A program made the translations under genes and the position numbers. Shown here one piece after another: positions 1-7,467 of a stretch of DNA of 15,458 nucleotides. How positions within the stretch are numbered: position 1 is the stretch's first letter; each line of letters opens with the position of its first letter. Source of the DNA: Clostridiales bacterium (GTDB lineage Bacteria; Bacillota; Clostridia; Christensenellales; Borkfalkiaceae); contig DOCD01000139.1 of the NCBI GenBank assembly GCA_003503945.1, positions 544 through 16,001 of the forward strand, given 5' to 3'. A model generated the notes under the pieces. That model saw only the letters and a list, made by a program, of their open reading frames with translations. It ran no database searches and was not told where the DNA came from.

Positions 1-669
1 GGAGGTGGGCTCGTCAAACAGCATAACTTCGGGGTTCATCGCAAGCGCGCGCACAATCGCTATCCTTTGTCGCTGCCCGCCCGAAAGGGTGGAGGGGTAT
101 ACGTTCGCCTTGTCCTCGAGCCCTATGCGCTTCAACAGCCGCATTGCGTTTTCCTCGGCTTCGGCTTTGATTTGCTTTTTTGTCTTTTCAACGGGTATAA
201 GCTGTTTTTTGTCCTTTCTGAAAAGGTTCAAAAAGCGTGTGCCCGCGTTTTTCAGTTTAATCTTTTTCAGGTCGGAAAGCCCTATGTGCACGGGCGCGAG
301 GGTAATGTTTTTAAGCACGGTCATATTGTTGAAAAGGTTGAACTGCTGATAAACCATACCCATTTTTCTGCGCTGGATATTAATATCCACCGTCAGGTCG
401 CATAGGTTGTTGCCGTTGAAGAACACGTAGCCGTCGGTCGGGTCTTCGAGGACGTTCAGGCAGCGTAAAAAAGTGCTTTTTCCGCTCCCCGACGGGCCGA
501 TTATGGCTATCTTTTCACCCGCGTAAATTTTTTCGTTTATGCCGTTCAACACGTTCAAATCGCCGAATTTCTTTATTAAATTCTGCGCTTCGAGCATGGC
601 GGAGGGGTCGTAAGGCTCGACGGGGGTGACCTGAGTTTTAATAAATTTATGCTTTTTATTTTTTGTCAC
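1..669 (-). CDS. Polar amino acid ABC transporter ATP-binding protein (3' end cut by window edge)
   Basis: ATPase subunit (GlnQ/HisP family) that powers amino acid import from the cytoplasmic face of the membrane. I translated 223 residues; the frame runs off the window at base 1. Visible motifs are Walker A GPSGSGKST (residues 58-66), the Q-loop glutamine in VYQQFNLF (about 108-109), the ABC signature LSGGQ (195-199) and Walker B VMLFDEP (215-221). The chosen start is a GTG at 669, because AAAGGAGG lies 10 bases upstream and the frame is open from there. It overlaps the permease gene by 14 bases. An internal ATG at 597 also fits the usual family N-terminus but has no comparable ribosome binding site. 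Residues about 130-168 form a lysine-rich insertion before the helix AEENAMRLL that is much longer than usual. Only the D-loop, H-loop and C-terminus are missing. Confidence 0.93.
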   Translation of the reverse strand, partial: MTKNKKHKFIKTQVTPVEPYDPSAMLEAQNLIKKFGDLNVLNGINEKIYAGEKIAIIGPSGSGKSTFLRCLNVLEDPTDGYVFFNGNNLCDLTVDINIQRRKMGMVYQQFNLFNNMTVLKNITLAPVHIGLSDLKKIKLKNAGTRFLNLFRKDKKQLIPVEKTKKQIKAEAEENAMRLLKRIGLEDKANVYPSTLSGGQRQRIAIVRALAMNPEVMLFDEPTS

Positions 670-1348
670 TCTTTTTAAGCCTCCTTTCGATAAGCTTTAT
701 AAGCACTGTCATCGCCGCGACAAGCACCAGATATACGAGCGCGAGCATAATGTACGGCACCATAAAATCGTAAGTAGCGCCCGCGATTGCGGTGAACGCG
801 GCGTTTAAATCCATAGTGGCGACGTAGCCCGCGACCGAGGTGTCCTTCGTGAGCGCTATAAGCTCGTTGCCGAGGGTGGGGATAACGTTTTTTATCGCCT
901 GAGGGAAAACTATTTTAATCATCGTGGTGGTGTAAGAAAGCCCGAGCGTCCTGCCCGCTTCGAGTTGACCCAAGTCGACCGAGGCTATTCCGCCGCGCAT
1001 AATTTCCGCGACGTACGCGCCGCTGTTCAGTCCGAAAACGATAACCGCTTCCAGAAGGCTGTCTATGCCCGTACCCGAAAATATTATATAATGGAATATG
1101 AGAAGCTGCACTATAATGGGCGTGCCGCGGAAAATCGCGGTATAAACCTCGCCTATAACCGAAAAAACCTTCGCGACTTTGTTCCTTTTGCACGCAAGCT
1201 GCACGCAAGCGATTAAGGCGCCTATAAAGACGCCTATAATCAGACCGCAAATCGCTATGACGAGCGTATTGCGCAAACCCAGAAGTATATTTTTATATCC
1301 GCCGTATTCGGCGAAATGCTTGAAAAACAGTTGAAACCTTTCCGCCAT
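656..1348 (-). CDS. Polar amino acid ABC transporter permease (HisM/GlnP family)
   Basis: Membrane subunit of the amino acid importer, 230 residues, the usual length for this family. Hydrophobic segments lie at about residues 22-50, 74-91, 97-116 and 195-220. The ATPase-contacting EAA loop is seen at residues 130-149 (EAGRTLG, then the conserved FP at 148-149). RGTPIIVQ (74-81) and GLNSGAYVAEIMRGG (106-120) are typical of the His/Glu/Gln/Arg permease family. The ATG is 8 bases after the stop of the binding-protein gene, with a modest AAGG upstream that overlaps that stop. The 3' end contains the strong ribosome binding site of the ATPase gene. One permease gene implies a homodimeric channel. 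The substrate cannot be read from this protein alone. Confidence 0.95.
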   Translation of the reverse strand: MAERFQLFFKHFAEYGGYKNILLGLRNTLVIAICGLIIGVFIGALIACVQLACKRNKVAKVFSVIGEVYTAIFRGTPIIVQLLIFHYIIFSGTGIDSLLEAVIVFGLNSGAYVAEIMRGGIASVDLGQLEAGRTLGLSYTTTMIKIVFPQAIKNVIPTLGNELIALTKDTSVAGYVATMDLNAAFTAIAGATYDFMVPYIMLALVYLVLVAAMTVLIKLIERRLKKSDKK

Positions 1349-1356
1349 AAACTACC

Positions 1357-2232
1357 TTATTTATTTATAGCCTTAACCGCCGCGGACAAAGTGTCTTTAT
1401 CGCCGCAGACGAGTTTGAGTTTGCCGTTCGCCAGATCCTGCACGGCGAGCGCTATGCTCGCGTACTGCTTGGTCTGAATATTTGCAAACCCTTCGAACTC
1501 GAAGCTTTCGTTACCCACGAGGTAGAAGTAGCCCGTCTGCGCCTTTGCCGCGCCGGCGGTCACGCCTTTGAGCTCCTTTAAAGCCTTGACGAGCGAGGCT
1601 TCGTCCGTGCAGCCGTCGAAATCGGTATCTTCCGCAAGCACGGCTATGCGCTGGGTAGTGTCGTAATAGGGTTCGGAGAAATCGACCGTTTTCATGCGGT
1701 CCTCGTTAATGGTAAGCCCCGCCATGCCGATATCCGCCGAGCTGCCCACGGCTTCGAGCACGACCTCGAAGCTCATATGTAAAACCACGAGCTCTTTGCC
1801 GAGTTCGTTCGCGATAATTTTGGCAACCTGCATATCTATCCCGCCGAACGACTCGCCCACCATATATTCGAAGGGCGCGAATTCCGCGTTTGTCGCGACG
1901 ACGAGCTCCTTCGAGCGGTCGGTGCTTTGCTTTTTAACCTCGCCGATGCTTATAAGCTCGCCCTTTTCCTGCGCTTCCATTTCCGCGGTGTAGAGGGAGT
2001 TGAAGGTGACAGTCTTTCCGTCTACCGTAACGCCGTCGCCTTTAAGCTTTTCGAGTACGCCGTCAACCTCCTCTTTCATCTTCGTATCGCCCTTTTTTAC
2101 CGCTATTCCGTACTGCTCTGTCGAAAGGTCGATTTCGATAATTTTGACCTGTTTGCCGCCGCAAGCTGTTAAGGATACCGCCATTAAAACAGTCATTGCC
2201 GCCGCCGCAAGCGCGCCGAATAATTTTTTCAT
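1357..2232 (-). CDS. Amino acid ABC transporter substrate-binding lipoprotein, apparently circularly permuted
   Basis: Extracellular solute-binding lipoprotein (SBP_bac_3 fold), 291 residues. The ATG at 2232 is chosen because AGAGG precedes it by 8 bases and a standard lipoprotein signal follows: MKK, a hydrophobic stretch, then lipobox LTAC with the lipidated cysteine at residue 24. A longer frame opening at 2292 would run across the operon promoter. The order of segments is odd. Residues 29-75 (EQYGIAVKKGDT, then a helix and GDGVTVDGKTVTF) match what is normally the C-terminal end of these proteins. The normal mature N-terminus, ELVVATNAEFAPFEY, only appears at residues 109-123. The protein ends at LAVQDLANGKLKLVCGDKD plus a short helix, where ordinary family members would continue into the segment found here at the N-terminus. 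The ligand is probably a polar amino acid; identity not visible. Confidence 0.9.
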   Translation of the reverse strand: MKKLFGALAAAAMTVLMAVSLTACGGKQVKIIEIDLSTEQYGIAVKKGDTKMKEEVDGVLEKLKGDGVTVDGKTVTFNSLYTAEMEAQEKGELISIGEVKKQSTDRSKELVVATNAEFAPFEYMVGESFGGIDMQVAKIIANELGKELVVLHMSFEVVLEAVGSSADIGMAGLTINEDRMKTVDFSEPYYDTTQRIAVLAEDTDFDGCTDEASLVKALKELKGVTAGAAKAQTGYFYLVGNESFEFEGFANIQTKQYASIALAVQDLANGKLKLVCGDKDTLSAAVKAINK

Positions 2233-2263
2233 CTTTTTTACCTCTTTAATTAATTGTAACGCT

Positions 2264-2292
2264 ATAATACCACCCCGCTTTGTGAAAATCAA
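2264..2292 (-). promoter_or_regulatory. Sigma-A promoter of the amino acid ABC operon
   Basis: On the minus strand, -35 TTGATT (2287-2292) and -10 TATTAT (2264-2269) are 17 bases apart. They lie about 30 bases upstream of the lipoprotein ATG at 2232, giving a short leader. Confidence 0.75.
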
Positions 2293-2303
2293 ACGATTTT
2301 ATA

Positions 2304-2343
2304 TGAATTTTTATAAATATTCAAAAAAATGAATAATTAATCA
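2304..2343. promoter_or_regulatory. Two ARG-box-like palindromes (possible ArgR operator)
   Basis: A near-perfect 20-base palindrome at 2304-2323 begins TGAAT and ends ATTCA. A second site, TGAATAATTAATCA, lies at 2330-2343. The second matches the ArgR/AhrC consensus TGAAT-WWWW-ATTCA at 13 of 14 positions; the right half of the first matches it at 12 of 14. They sit 12 bases or more upstream of the -35 of the ABC operon promoter and about 65 bases upstream of the divergent MATE promoter. AT-rich DNA gives such matches easily, so this is tentative. UP-element function is an alternative. Confidence 0.35.
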
Positions 2344-2407
2344 AAAAATGTTAAAAATTGCAAAGCCAGCCGTACTTTTATAAAATTCGGCGTTTCGCCG
2401 TATTCGG

Positions 2408-2436
2408 TTGACAAAGGGTGCCGTTATATATATAAT
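2408..2436 (+). promoter_or_regulatory. Sigma-A promoter of the MATE gene
   Basis: Exact consensus TTGACA (2408-2413) and TATAAT (2431-2436) with a 17-base spacer. Transcription would start near 2443, giving a leader of only about 25 bases before the ATG at 2469. Confidence 0.88.
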
Positions 2437-2468
2437 GGATAGACCGCGCGTTTGAGTATGGGTAAAAT

Positions 2469-3800
2469 ATGCGTATACAGCTATCCGAACATTTCAATTA
2501 CAAAAAACTTTTGATATTCGTGCTTCCGTCCATTATAATGATGGTTTTCACCAACGTCTACACGGCGGTGGACGGACTTTTCGTGTCTAATTTCGTGGGC
2601 AAAGAGGCGCTTGCCGCGATAAACAGGATTTTCCCGATGATTTTCATACTCGGGTCAATAGGCATGATGCTGGGCGCGGGCGGCAGCGCACTTGTGTCGA
2701 AGACTTTCGGCGAGGGAGATAAGAAAAGGGCGAACGAGTACTTTTCGCTTATCGTTTACGTGACGATAATTCTCGGCGTGACCGTTGCGGTCGCGGGGCA
2801 GTTTGCCGTGCCGTGGGTCGCAAAGCTCGTCGGGGCGGAGGGGATAACCTACGATTACTGCGTTTTGTACGGCAGATTTCTGCTTATAGGGCACCCGTTC
2901 TTTTTGTTGCAGGCAATGTCGCAGAGCTTTTTCATTGCCGCGGAAAAGCCCCGCCTCGGGCTTATGGTAACGGTTATCGCGGGCATTGCAAATATGTTGC
3001 TGGACGCGGTGTTCGTCGCGGGCTTCAAGTGGGGGCTTGCGGGCGCGGCGGGCGCAACGCTTGCAAGTCAGATAATCGCAGGGGTATTCCCCGTAATTTA
3101 TTTCCTTTCGAAAAACAACAGCTTACTTAGAATAGGCAGGACGAAGTTTTACGGCAAGCCGCTTTTAAAGGCGTTTACGAACGGCTCGTCCGAATTTCTG
3201 ACCAACGCTTCGGCGGCGGTGGTGACCTTTTTATACAACTATCAGCTCGATAAAATTTCGGGCGACGCGGGCGTTGCCGCATATGCCGCAATCGCGTATA
3301 TCGTGATGATTTTCTTCTCGGTGTTTATGGGTTACTCGATAGGCTGCGCGCCGCTTATAGGCTTTAACTTCGGTCCGGAAAACAGGGAGGAGCTTAAAAA
3401 TCTTTTCAGAAAAAGCATTATAATAATCACCGCGTGCGGCTTGATTATGACCGCGCTTTCGGAGGCGCTTGCAGTTCCGCTCGCGAAAATATTCGTTTCA
3501 TACGATAAAGAGTTGCTTGAAATGACGGTGCGGGGATTCAGGATATTTTCCGTCGCCTTCCTCGTGTCGGGGTACGGGGTATTCTGTTCGGCAATGTTTA
3601 CGGCTTTGAACAACGGGCTCGTATCCGCGTTGGTATCCTTTATGCGTACTGTGGTTTTTCAAATTGCGACCATTATGGTTTTCCCGCTTTTCTGGGGGAT
3701 AGACGGGGTGTGGGCGGCGAACGTGTTTGCGGAAATCGCGTCGATGATTGTTTCGGTCGGGTTCATAGTCGCCTACCGCAGAAGATACGGATATTGCTGA
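2469..3800 (+). CDS. MATE family efflux transporter
   Basis: Multidrug and toxic compound extrusion family membrane protein, 443 residues, the normal length, predicted with 12 membrane segments in two homologous halves (about residues 15-210 and 225-440). The N-terminus is typical: LPSIIMMVFTNVYTAVDGLFVSNFVG (positions 19-44, quoted here only as key elements PS, YTAVDGLFV and VG). Further landmarks are GAGGSALVSKTFGEGD (about 68-83) and the paired QAMSQSFFIAAEKPR segment (about 148-162). Such proteins export drugs or metabolites in exchange for Na+ or H+; the substrate cannot be inferred. The ribosome binding site is weak (GGGTA just upstream). The gene is a single-gene unit, with its own promoter and a terminator at 3838, and is divergent from the ABC operon. 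A Na+-coupled MATE would fit with the Na+-type ATPase next door, but that is inference. Confidence 0.93.
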   Translation: MRIQLSEHFNYKKLLIFVLPSIIMMVFTNVYTAVDGLFVSNFVGKEALAAINRIFPMIFILGSIGMMLGAGGSALVSKTFGEGDKKRANEYFSLIVYVTIILGVTVAVAGQFAVPWVAKLVGAEGITYDYCVLYGRFLLIGHPFFLLQAMSQSFFIAAEKPRLGLMVTVIAGIANMLLDAVFVAGFKWGLAGAAGATLASQIIAGVFPVIYFLSKNNSLLRIGRTKFYGKPLLKAFTNGSSEFLTNASAAVVTFLYNYQLDKISGDAGVAAYAAIAYIVMIFFSVFMGYSIGCAPLIGFNFGPENREELKNLFRKSIIIITACGLIMTALSEALAVPLAKIFVSYDKELLEMTVRGFRIFSVAFLVSGYGVFCSAMFTALNNGLVSALVSFMRTVVFQIATIMVFPLFWGIDGVWAANVFAEIASMIVSVGFIVAYRRRYGYC

Positions 3801-3837
3801 CGCGTGACGAATGGGTTGCGAGTGTGAATGTAAAATG

Positions 3838-3875
3838 AAATTTGTGGTTTTATAACATAAAACCGCAAATTTTTT
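3838..3875 (+). terminator. Intrinsic terminator after the MATE gene
   Basis: A 16-base stem (3838-3853 with 3857-3872, one G-T pair), loop AAC, then a T run to 3875. It separates the MATE gene from the V-ATPase operon. Confidence 0.88.
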
Positions 3876-3887
3876 ATTGCAATTAAA

Positions 3888-3918
3888 TTGAATTTATGTT
3901 AAACTCTAAGGGTATAAT
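3888..3918 (+). promoter_or_regulatory. Probable promoter of the V-type ATPase operon
   Basis: A perfect -10 TATAAT is at 3913-3918. The best -35 is TTGAAT at 3888-3893, with a long spacer of 19 bases. It lies 50 bases upstream of ntpF and just after the MATE terminator, so it is the only candidate for the operon's main promoter seen here. Confidence 0.65.
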
Positions 3919-3967
3919 GACAAAGCGGTTATAATTTGAAAACCGTCGGGTCAAATCGGAGTTTCGT

Positions 3968-4285
3968 ATGCAGCAGATTATTAAGTCGATAACCGAAGCG
4001 GAAGCGAGGGCCGCCGAAATAAGGGCGGACGCGCTTGAAAGGGCGGCGGCGATTGCCGGTGCCGCGGAAGAGCGCTGCGCGGAAATAGCAAAGCTATGCG
4101 AGGCGGAGTGCAAGGCGTACCGCGAAAAGACTTTGAAGTCAGCGGAAGAGGACGCGCAGAAAGAGTATGAACGGCAGATAACCGTAAAACGCGCGGAAGC
4201 GGCGAAATACTGCGCCGATAAGCTTAAAGATACCGACAGGGCGGTTAACGACGTAATCCGGAGGGTGAAGCGTGGCAATTGCTGA
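3968..4285 (+). CDS. ntpF: V-type ATPase peripheral stalk subunit G/H (NtpF)
   Basis: Small stalk subunit, 105 residues, that pairs with NtpE to form the peripheral stalk holding V1 against rotation. The whole chain is charged, alanine-rich heptad sequence from about residue 5 to 100 (EAEARAAEIRADALERAAAI is representative), as expected of a long helix in a right-handed or coiled-coil stalk. The start at 3968 has GGAG six bases upstream. It is the first gene of the operon and overlaps ntpI by 14 bases. Sequence conservation in this family is low, so identity rests on length, composition and position directly before ntpI, which matches the E. hirae ntpFIKECGABD order. Confidence 0.82.
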   Translation: MQQIIKSITEAEARAAEIRADALERAAAIAGAAEERCAEIAKLCEAECKAYREKTLKSAEEDAQKEYERQITVKRAEAAKYCADKLKDTDRAVNDVIRRVKRGNC

Positions 4286-6233
4286 AATGAGCAAACTCAA
4301 TCTCGTCGCGATGGCGTACGATAAGGACGCCGTTTTAAACGCGCTTTCGGGGACGGGCGCGGTCGAGATAAAATCGCACGGCGAAGAGGCGGATGCTTCT
4401 CCGCTCGCTTTCGACTGCGACGAGCTTCGCACCTATCTTTCAAGGCTTGACGAGGCGCGCGCAAAGCTTGCCGACGCGTGCGCAAAGGCGATAAAAGAGG
4501 ACAAGTCTTTATATGGCGGCGGCGAAATCAGCTTTGCCGAATTTATGGCGGCGAAGGAGCTCCGCGCGCGTGCGGAGGAGTGCGCCGATAAAATTTTCGA
4601 CTGCGAGAACGAACGCAAAAAAATTCAGTCCGCAATTTCCAGACTCGACAAACAGCTCGAAATCGCGAAAATATATTCGGGCGCGACGGAGCCTTTAAAA
4701 TCGGAAAGCACCGCGCACGTGAAATTCAGGCTGGGCGCCGCCCCCGCCGCGGGGGTGAAAGCGCTCGAAGCCGCGCTTGCGGGAAACAAACTCGCCGCGT
4801 ATTCGATAATTTGCGGCGACGCGGAAAATTCGGTCATAATGGTCGCGGCGCACAAAAGTATTGCGGAGGAGACCGACGGGGCGCTGTCCGCGGCGGGCTT
4901 TGCCGACTGCCCGTTTGCGGGAGATAAAAGCGGGGAGCAAATTTACCGCTCGCTCGTCGAAGAGAGAAAAAAGCTCGAAAGCGAGCTCGAAGAAATTTCG
5001 GCTAAGCTCGTCGGGCTTAAAGATGAGCTTCGCCCGCTCGAAATATACTGCGACTATACCGCGTTCGAGCTTGAAAAAGCCGAGCTTTCCGAAAAAATGC
5101 TCGCAACGCAAAAGACGATTTTAATAGAGGCGTACGTTCCCGAAGAGGAAGAAGAAAGGGTTTCCGCCGCGCTTAGCGGTACGGGGCGCCCGCTGTATTT
5201 CGGGTTTTCGAAGCCGTCGGAGGAAGAAACCCCGCCGACGCTGCTTAAAAACAATAAGGTTGTCAAAAACTTCGAGGCGGTGACTAATATGTATTCGCCG
5301 CCCAACTACCGCGAATTCGACCCGAATACAATAATGGCTTTCTTTTACAGCGTGTTTCTGGGCTTCATAATGGCGGATATCGGCTACGGGCTGATGATGA
5401 TAATAGGCGGGCTGTTCGTAAAGCTCAAAACAAACCGCCGCGACACCATGCTCGGAAGATTAGGCGGCGTTTTCGCCGTCGGCGGTATATTTACTATAAT
5501 CTGGGGCTTCCTTTTCAACTCGTTTTTCGGGTTCGCGCTGCTGCCTTTCAGGGTTATGCCCGATATGCAGGGCGCGGCGATGAGCTGGTCGCTTGCGGGG
5601 ATTAAGGTGCCCGCGCTGCTGATTATAAGTATGATTATAGGCGTCTGCCAGCTTTTCGCGGGGTACGTGTGCCTCGCCGTGCAGGACTTCCGCAGAGGAA
5701 AGATATGGGACGGCGTTTGGGACGGAATAGTCTGGGCGGTGTTCTCGGCGGGCGTGGAGCTCGCGCTTTGCGGCTTTATCGACGAATTCGGGGCGCCCGT
5801 ATTGAAGCTTGTCGGCGGCATAATCGCGGGGATAAGCCTTCTCACGGCGATTTTAACCGCGGGCAGAAAGGAAAAGCTACTCGGCAAGTTCACCAAAGGC
5901 TTCGGCTCGGCTTACGGGGTAATCAACTACGCCTCGGATATATTAAGCTACGCAAGGCTTTACGGGCTTATGCTCGCGGGCGCGGTCATAGCGGATATCG
6001 TAACTTCCAACTCGGTCGCGCTTATGTCGAGCGGCAACGTCGCTTTAATAATTTTAGGCGTGCTTATTATGGTAATAGGTCACGTGTTTAACCTCGCGAT
6101 AGGTCTTTTGGGCGCGTATATCCACGACGCAAGGCTTCAATACGTCGAGTTCTACGGCAGGTTCTACGAGGGCGAGGGGGAATTGTTCGCCCCGCTCGGC
6201 TCCAAGCACAAATACGTATATATAACGAATTAA
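4272..6233 (+). CDS. ntpI: V-type ATPase membrane subunit I (subunit a homologue)
   Basis: Stator subunit of the membrane sector, 653 residues, carrying the half channels through which the ion reaches the rotor ring. The start is a GTG at 4272, supported by GGAGG 8 bases upstream; the first ATG in frame is five codons later. Residues 1-345 are cytoplasmic, with two long helical coiled stretches (about 55-130 and 205-265). From about residue 350 onward there are several membrane segments, opening with FFYSVFLGFIMADIGYG. The essential arginine facing the ring glutamate is expected in DILSYARLYGLMLA, at Arg562. Length and layout match bacterial NtpI. The gene overlaps ntpF and is followed by a 132-base gap that holds a repeat. 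Confidence 0.95.
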   Translation: MAIAEMSKLNLVAMAYDKDAVLNALSGTGAVEIKSHGEEADASPLAFDCDELRTYLSRLDEARAKLADACAKAIKEDKSLYGGGEISFAEFMAAKELRARAEECADKIFDCENERKKIQSAISRLDKQLEIAKIYSGATEPLKSESTAHVKFRLGAAPAAGVKALEAALAGNKLAAYSIICGDAENSVIMVAAHKSIAEETDGALSAAGFADCPFAGDKSGEQIYRSLVEERKKLESELEEISAKLVGLKDELRPLEIYCDYTAFELEKAELSEKMLATQKTILIEAYVPEEEEERVSAALSGTGRPLYFGFSKPSEEETPPTLLKNNKVVKNFEAVTNMYSPPNYREFDPNTIMAFFYSVFLGFIMADIGYGLMMIIGGLFVKLKTNRRDTMLGRLGGVFAVGGIFTIIWGFLFNSFFGFALLPFRVMPDMQGAAMSWSLAGIKVPALLIISMIIGVCQLFAGYVCLAVQDFRRGKIWDGVWDGIVWAVFSAGVELALCGFIDEFGAPVLKLVGGIIAGISLLTAILTAGRKEKLLGKFTKGFGSAYGVINYASDILSYARLYGLMLAGAVIADIVTSNSVALMSSGNVALIILGVLIMVIGHVFNLAIGLLGAYIHDARLQYVEFYGRFYEGEGELFAPLGSKHKYVYITN

Positions 6234-6274
6234 AACATGACTGCGCTGTTAAGGCGTAGGCGGACAAGGCAAAA

Positions 6275-6333
6275 ACCTCATCAGTCACAACCTTTCGGTT
6301 GCGCCAGCTTCCCCAAAGGGGAAGCCTATAATA
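6275..6333 (+). repeat. Double-hairpin interspersed repeat, copy 1 (before ntpK)
   Basis: A 59-base element matching 8776-8835 almost base for base. It starts ACCTCATCAGTCACAACC and ends GGGGAAGCCTATAATA. The first hairpin is CAACC/GGTTG with loop TTTC. The second is GCTTCCCC (6307-6314) / GGGGAAGC (6318-6325) with loop AAA. It resembles the REP-like palindromic units common in gut Clostridia. It lies in the only sizeable gap between ntpI and ntpK and ends 18 bases before ntpK's GGAGG. Confidence 0.88.
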
Positions 6334-6365
6334 TGGAAAGTAATCTTTTTGGAGGATTAATATAA

Positions 6366-6887
6366 ATGTTTACATCACTTTTGGCGGAAGGCGAACAGAT
6401 TTTGCAGACCGTCGGCGAAAAAGCCACGGATATGGGCTATACGGGTTTTGCGGTTGCCATGATAGGCATCGCACTGTGCGTGCTTCTTTGCGGAATAGGT
6501 TCGAGCATAGGTCTTTTCAAGACGGGCTCCGCGGCGGCGGGCGTTCTGGGCGAAGCCCCCGACAAGTTCGGTAAGGTGCTCGTTTTGGTGCTTCTTCCCG
6601 CAACGCAGGGTATTTACGGCTTTATTATCGGCATAATTGCTTCCGGTTCGATTGAAGCGGGCATGACCCTTTCTCAGGGCTGGGCGATGCTGGGCGCGGT
6701 TATACCTATGGCGGTTTCGGGTTTGCTTACCGGCATATTCCAGGGCAAATCCGCAGCAAACTGTATCTATGCGGTCGGCAAGCAGGATTCGCTCGGCGGT
6801 AAGCTGATTATTTACCCCGCAATGATAGAGTTCTACGCTATATTGGGACTCATCATATCCATTATGCTTATCCCCCTTGTAGGTTGA
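6366..6887 (+). CDS. ntpK: V-type ATPase rotor ring subunit K (proteolipid), sodium type
   Basis: Rotor-ring proteolipid with two fused hairpins (four membrane helices, about residues 26-50, 68-93, 105-125 and 147-170), 173 residues; the short N-terminal extension of about 20 residues is longer than in E. hirae. The ion-carrying glutamate is Glu155 in MIEFYAIL, in the last helix, while the first hairpin has glutamine at the matching place. All sodium ligands of E. hirae NtpK have counterparts: Leu77, Thr80 and Gln81 (LPATQGIYGF), Gln126 (GIFQGK) and Glu155; Tyr84 is also kept. A Na+-translocating ring is therefore inferred. The start has a strong GGAGG 10 bases upstream (6351-6355), fitting the high copy number of this subunit. 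The next gene begins one base after its stop. Confidence 0.95.
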   Translation: MFTSLLAEGEQILQTVGEKATDMGYTGFAVAMIGIALCVLLCGIGSSIGLFKTGSAAAGVLGEAPDKFGKVLVLVLLPATQGIYGFIIGIIASGSIEAGMTLSQGWAMLGAVIPMAVSGLLTGIFQGKSAANCIYAVGKQDSLGGKLIIYPAMIEFYAILGLIISIMLIPLVG

Positions 6888-6888
6888 T

Positions 6889-7467
6889 ATGGACGGGCAG
6901 GCAATCGTTGACAGAATAATCGCCGACGCCGAAGAAGAGGCGCGCGCGATTATCGGCGACGCGGAAAATAAAGCCGCTAAGACAATTTCGGAAGCGAACG
7001 AGCGCGCCGACAGGGTTAAGACGGGCACTCGCGCGGAAGTGGCGGATAAGGTCAGGGCGATATCCGACGGAAAATCGGCGACCGCCAGGCTTGACGGTGC
7101 AAAAATTCTGCTCGGCGAAAAACGCGCGGTAATCGACGAGGTTTACGCGAGGGCCTTAAAAGGGCTTACCGAGCTGAACGAAGGCGACAGCTTGTATCTT
7201 TTAAACGCGCTTTTATCCGAATTTGCGGACGAGGGCGACGAAATATTATTCGCTTCGAATTTCCGCTTTGCGGAAAAGGCGGCTTCGCTCGAAGCGGTTA
7301 AATTAAAAAAGCTTAAAGTTTCGGCAAAACGCGCGGATATCGACGGCGGGTGTATGCTTATAGGCGAAAAGTGCGACAAAAACCTTTCTTTCGGCGCGCT
7401 TCTTGCTGCCGACAGGGATAAATACCAGGCGGAAATAGCCGCCGCGATTTTCGGGGTGACCGACTGA
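6889..7467 (+). CDS. ntpE: V-type ATPase peripheral stalk subunit E
   Basis: Stalk subunit, 192 residues, partner of NtpF. Residues 1-90 are a charged, alanine-rich helix (ADAEEEARAIIGDAENKAAK and onward). Residues about 95-190 form the globular domain that binds the top of the NtpB subunit, with the typical ADIDGGCMLIG strand pair at about 149-159. The ATG lies one base after the ntpK stop; only a weak AGG is seen, so translation probably depends on coupling to ntpK. Its stop overlaps the ntpC start by one base (TGATG). Confidence 0.9.
   Translation: MDGQAIVDRIIADAEEEARAIIGDAENKAAKTISEANERADRVKTGTRAEVADKVRAISDGKSATARLDGAKILLGEKRAVIDEVYARALKGLTELNEGDSLYLLNALLSEFADEGDEILFASNFRFAEKAASLEAVKLKKLKVSAKRADIDGGCMLIGEKCDKNLSFGALLAADRDKYQAEIAAAIFGVTD

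Noticed and set aside
2233..2292. A 20-residue N-terminal extension of the binding lipoprotein starting at 2292
   Set aside because: It would overlap the -35 and -10 of the operon promoter, has no ribosome binding site, and would bury the lipoprotein signal that starts cleanly at 2232.
6299..6332. Promoter with -10 TATAAT at the end of repeat copy 1 (and likewise copy 2 near 8829-8834)
   Set aside because: No -35 at 16-18 bases; the nearest TTGCGC is 22 bases away in copy 1, and the bases lie in a hairpin-forming repeat.
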